The notes under the pieces: generated by a model
The model's database searches: none
Told to the model about the DNA's origin: nothing
What the model saw: the letters and a program-made list of their open reading frames with translations, nothing else
Shown: positions 61,406 to 64,000 of the stretch, in pieces
Layout of the letters: each line of letters opens with the position of its first letter
How positions within the stretch are numbered: the stretch's first letter is position 1
Origin: JBFLYC01 sp040756735
GTDB taxonomy: Bacteria; Bacillota; DSM-16504; Desulfitibacterales; Desulfitibacteraceae
Reading direction: 5' to 3'
NCBI GenBank assembly: GCA_040756735.1
Contig: JBFLYC010000002.1
Coordinates: 124,001-188,000, forward strand
DNA length: 64,000 nucleotides
Made by a program: the position numbers and the translations under genes

Positions 61406-62194
61406 ATGTATAAAAAAATGTATATTGAGGAAGGCAAGATATCTTACCAGTATTACCTTGGGAATGGCCAGTTTCTAATGGAAGTATTCAGTCCACAGGT
61501 GGCAGGCAGAGCCCTTCCCGGGCAGTTTGTCCACATTGCTTGCGGCCCTGCTCTCTCAACAGATCCATTGTTGAGAAGACCTATCAGCATTCACCGTATA
61601 AATAAGGAACAAGGAAGTATTGAAATTTATTATTTAGTGGTAGGAAAGGGAACAGAGCTCTTGGGAATGAAAAGCGCTGGTGATAATATTTCGATTATGG
61701 GACCCCTTGGAAGAGGTTTTGCCCTGGAGCAAAAGGCTAAAAAAGCCGTACTGGTAGGCGGGGGAATGGGTATTGCGCCCCTGCTTGCTCTAGCTCAGGA
61801 ATTAGCCAAAGAAGGCAAAGAAGTGGTCTCTGTGTTAGGCGCTGCATCTGGTGCAGGTTTAGCCAGAGCAGGCGCCTTTTTAGCTTATGGAAAACTCATT
61901 GAAGCAACTGAAGACGGCAGCAGGGGTCTTAAAGGAAGAGTCACCGACCATTTGGAAGCAAGTATTCTGGGAAACGATACCCTTGTATATGCATGCGGTC
62001 CCCTGGCCATGCTGAGAGCTGTTGCAGAGATGACAGGCAAAATGGGGGTTCCCTGCCAGGTATCCCTGGAGGCCAGGATGGCCTGTGGAGTGGGGGCATG
62101 CCTGGGCTGCACATGTGTTTCGACAGCTGAAGGCGCTTACCCCAAGGTCTGTAAAGACGGACCCGTATTTTGGACAAGTGAGGTGAGCCTGTGA
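61406..62194 (+). CDS. pyrK: Dihydroorotate dehydrogenase B, electron-transfer subunit
   Basis: A 262-residue FAD and [2Fe-2S] protein that passes electrons from PyrD to NAD+. FAD-binding LLRRPISIH near residue 53, nucleotide-binding GGGMGIAPLLALAQ near 115, and the cluster motif C-x4-C-x2-C...C in MACGVGACLGCTCV and YPKVCKDGPVF near 225-255. Its presence defines the class 1B, NAD-linked dehydrogenase suited to anaerobes. It overlaps or abuts pyrD. Confidence 0.95.
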   Translation: MYKKMYIEEGKISYQYYLGNGQFLMEVFSPQVAGRALPGQFVHIACGPALSTDPLLRRPISIHRINKEQGSIEIYYLVVGKGTELLGMKSAGDNISIMGPLGRGFALEQKAKKAVLVGGGMGIAPLLALAQELAKEGKEVVSVLGAASGAGLARAGAFLAYGKLIEATEDGSRGLKGRVTDHLEASILGNDTLVYACGPLAMLRAVAEMTGKMGVPCQVSLEARMACGVGACLGCTCVSTAEGAYPKVCKDGPVFWTSEVSL

Positions 62195-63117
62195 TGGTTA
62201 ACATGGCAGTTAATTTAGGCAGTTTATATTTGAAAAATCCAGTCACAGTGGCCTCTGGAACTTATGGTTTTGGCCTGGAGTATAAAGACTTTTATGCCCC
62301 TGACAAGCTAGGGGCTATATTTACCAAGGGAATAACCCTTCATAAAAGGATTGGCAATCCCCCGCCAAGATTGTGGGAAACCCCGTCGGGAATTCTCAAC
62401 TCCATTGGCCTGGAGAATCCTGGTGTGGATGTTTTTATTAGAGATTACCTGCCGCAGATAAAAGACCTGGATACTGCCATTATTCCCAATATTTCCGGGA
62501 GCACAGTGGAAGAATACTGCCGGGTTGCAGAAAAGCTTGATGGCGAGGAAGGTATTGCAGCTCTTGAAATTAACATATCCTGTCCTAATGTTAAAGAAGG
62601 GGGAATGGCTTTCGGGAGCTGCCCAAACACGGCCTCCAAAGTAGTCAAAGAAGTGCGCAGGGTAACAGGATTGCCCTTAATAGTTAAGTTGAGTCCTAAT
62701 GTTACAGACATTGTGTCCGTTGCCAAGGCTGCAGAGGAAGAAGGCGCTGATGCCCTTTCTGTGATCAATACTCTGCTGGGGTTAGCCATTGATATACGCA
62801 CTCAAAGGCCGGTTCTCGGCAATATTATGGGCGGGCTGTCAGGTCCGGCAGTGAAACCTGTGGCTGTTAGAATGGTCTGGCAGGTCAGCCAGGCAGTGAA
62901 AATCCCTGTAGTAGGTATGGGGGGAATTGCCGGTTGGCAGGATGCCGTGGAGTTTATGCTGGCAGGCGCTGCTGCAGTATGCATCGGAACTGCAAACTTT
63001 CCAAATCCCATGGTAGCTTTAGAAGTATTGGAAGGTATAGAAAAATACTGTAAAATCAATGATATAGATGACGTAGGAAAATTAACAGGGAAGGCGTGGA
63101 AGGAGATGGATAGATGA
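62194..63117 (+). CDS. pyrD: Dihydroorotate dehydrogenase B, catalytic subunit
   Basis: A 307-residue FMN barrel. SGTYGFGLEY near residue 26, the catalytic Cys in ALEINISCPNVKEGG near 132, FMN-binding VKLSPNVTDI near 165, and GMGGI near 244. GAGGTGA lies just upstream; a GTG start three bases earlier is also possible. It works with PyrK and overlaps pyrF by four bases. Confidence 0.95.
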   Translation: MVNMAVNLGSLYLKNPVTVASGTYGFGLEYKDFYAPDKLGAIFTKGITLHKRIGNPPPRLWETPSGILNSIGLENPGVDVFIRDYLPQIKDLDTAIIPNISGSTVEEYCRVAEKLDGEEGIAALEINISCPNVKEGGMAFGSCPNTASKVVKEVRRVTGLPLIVKLSPNVTDIVSVAKAAEEEGADALSVINTLLGLAIDIRTQRPVLGNIMGGLSGPAVKPVAVRMVWQVSQAVKIPVVGMGGIAGWQDAVEFMLAGAAAVCIGTANFPNPMVALEVLEGIEKYCKINDIDDVGKLTGKAWKEMDR

Positions 63118-63830
63118 AAGCCAGAGATAAGCTCATTGTTGCCCTGGACTTTGATGCCAGGGAAAAGGCTGTGGAAATGATCAATAGTTTGGAAGCCGAG
63201 GTAGACATCTACAAGGTGGGACTGGAGCTTTTTTTGGCGTCAAGGGGCCAGGTTGTTGATTACCTGCAGCAAAAGGGCAAAAAAGTATTCCTTGACCTGA
63301 AGTTCATGGATATACCCAACACCGTGGCGGGAGCTGCCAGGGAAGCAGCCAAAATGGGAGTATTTATGTTTAACGTACATGTGCCGGGAGGCCTGCAGAT
63401 GATGGTAAGCGCCAGGGAAGCAGTAGAGCAGGTTGTTTCAGGCGAACAGACCAGGCCGCTTCTTATTGGTGTCACAGTGCTTACCAGCTTAGACCAGCAT
63501 GACTTGAGGCAGTTAGGGATTGTTCAGGATTTAAATGACCTGGTAATTACCAGGGCCACATTAGCCAGGGAAGCAGGTCTGGACGGTGTGGTGGCTTCCC
63601 CAAAAGAGGCAAGAGCTATCAGTGAGGCTTGTGGAAGTGAATTTCTTACAGTATGCCCAGGGGTAAGGCCTGTGTGGGCTGCAGCAGGGGACCAGAAAAG
63701 AATCTTGACGCCCAAAGATGCCATTGCCCAGGGAGCGAGCTTTTTGGTTGTTGGGAGGCCGATAACGGGTTCACCTGATCCGGCTGAAGCAGCCAGGAAG
63801 GTATTAGCAGAGATGGAGGAGGGGTTTTAA
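63114..63830 (+). CDS. pyrF: Orotidine 5'-phosphate decarboxylase
   Basis: A 238-residue TIM barrel that makes UMP. LIVALDF at residues 7-13, the catalytic DLKFMDIPNTV near 60 (Asp-Lys-x-x-Asp), and VVGRPITGSPDP near 212 are intact. It overlaps pyrD by ATGA and directly abuts pyrE. Confidence 0.96.
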   Translation: MKARDKLIVALDFDAREKAVEMINSLEAEVDIYKVGLELFLASRGQVVDYLQQKGKKVFLDLKFMDIPNTVAGAAREAAKMGVFMFNVHVPGGLQMMVSAREAVEQVVSGEQTRPLLIGVTVLTSLDQHDLRQLGIVQDLNDLVITRATLAREAGLDGVVASPKEARAISEACGSEFLTVCPGVRPVWAAAGDQKRILTPKDAIAQGASFLVVGRPITGSPDPAEAARKVLAEMEEGF

Positions 63831-64000
63831 ATGCTTACCAGGGAAGAAATCATTGAAATACTTGAAAGGACTAATTCATTAAAAACAGGACACTTCATCC
63901 TGAGTTCCGGGCTGCACAGCAGCAGATATGTGCAGTGCGCCCTGGTTTTAAGCTATCCCTGGGAGGCTGAGAAGCTCTGCAGGGACCTGGCAGAGAAGTT
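63831..64000 (+). CDS. pyrE: Orotate phosphoribosyltransferase, partial
   Basis: The first 56 codons of pyrE: LTREEIIEILERTNSLKTGH then FILSSGLHSSRYVQC, the orotate-binding start of the family. It starts right after the pyrF stop with GGAGGAGGGG upstream. The PRPP-binding part lies beyond the window. Confidence 0.9.
   Translation, partial: MLTREEIIEILERTNSLKTGHFILSSGLHSSRYVQCALVLSYPWEAEKLCRDLAEK

Noticed and set aside
1..64000. tRNA, rRNA or tmRNA genes
   Set aside because: I saw no tRNA TTCGA-arm plus acceptor pairing, rRNA stretch or tmRNA ends in any gap; a covariance search would settle this.

Overview
The window looks like a chromosomal segment of a low-to-moderate-GC, anaerobic, probably spore-forming Firmicute of class Clostridia. 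The evidence is gene content and order: FtsEX followed by a LytM hydrolase, CtpA and a MinJ-like PDZ protein; RapZ-YvcK-WhiA; RpoN next to a gapA-pgk-tpiA-gpmI-eno-secG block; a Bacillus-type pyrBC-carAB-pyrKDFE operon with PyrR attenuators; a SCIFF ranthipeptide precursor; a membrane pyrophosphatase; and strong AGGAGG-type ribosome binding sites with many GTG and TTG starts. I cannot name the species.

Layout. Positions 1-3180: a partial MNT-type nucleotidyltransferase, a YitT-family membrane protein and a two-subunit transketolase. 4073-9641: ftsE, ftsX, an M23 coiled-coil hydrolase, ctpA and a MinJ-like gene, a cell-division and wall-remodelling block. 9701-23931: a duplicated P-loop protein, uvrB, a conserved unknown, a CoA-transferase pair, a chemotaxis receptor under a c-di-GMP-I riboswitch, and uvrA-uvrC with a LexA-like box. 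24007-32061: small unknowns, a Cof phosphatase, two PHP phosphoesterases, rapZ-yvcK-whiA and a MATE transporter. 32317-37680: an orphan sensor kinase with a membrane partner, a hexapeptide acetyltransferase, a YpjA-like protein and rpoN. 37717-38998: a decayed thiamine locus (TPP-riboswitch remnant, thiM and thiD remnants, intact HAD phosphatase) and the SCIFF gene. 39063-50205: an aminotransferase, the lower glycolytic cluster, secG, hppA and an esterase. 50216-54409: an ACT-like regulator, an IS remnant and rnr. 54481-64000: the pyrimidine operon with two attenuators in series; the window ends inside pyrE.

The most unusual feature is the density of short intergenic hairpin repeats. Several subfamilies share a GGGGAC core: a GGGGACGGTTC family with either GGTGTCA/GTCACC or GATTC/GAATC ends, and a GGGGACACACC...GGAATGTCCCC family. 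They occupy about a dozen intergenic regions, form tandem arrays of up to seven copies, sit inside each other, interrupt the glycolytic cluster at several junctions, provide the sequence in front of one start codon, and appear to have become the last codons of a chemotaxis receptor. They resemble REP-type elements mobilised by Y1 (RAYT/IS200-like) transposases, but no such transposase is in the window.

Other points worth attention are an orphan SCIFF peptide without its radical-SAM maturase nearby, the eroded thiamine operon that kept only its phosphatase, the tandem PyrR attenuators, the riboswitch-controlled chemotaxis receptor, and the absence of cggR in front of gapA.
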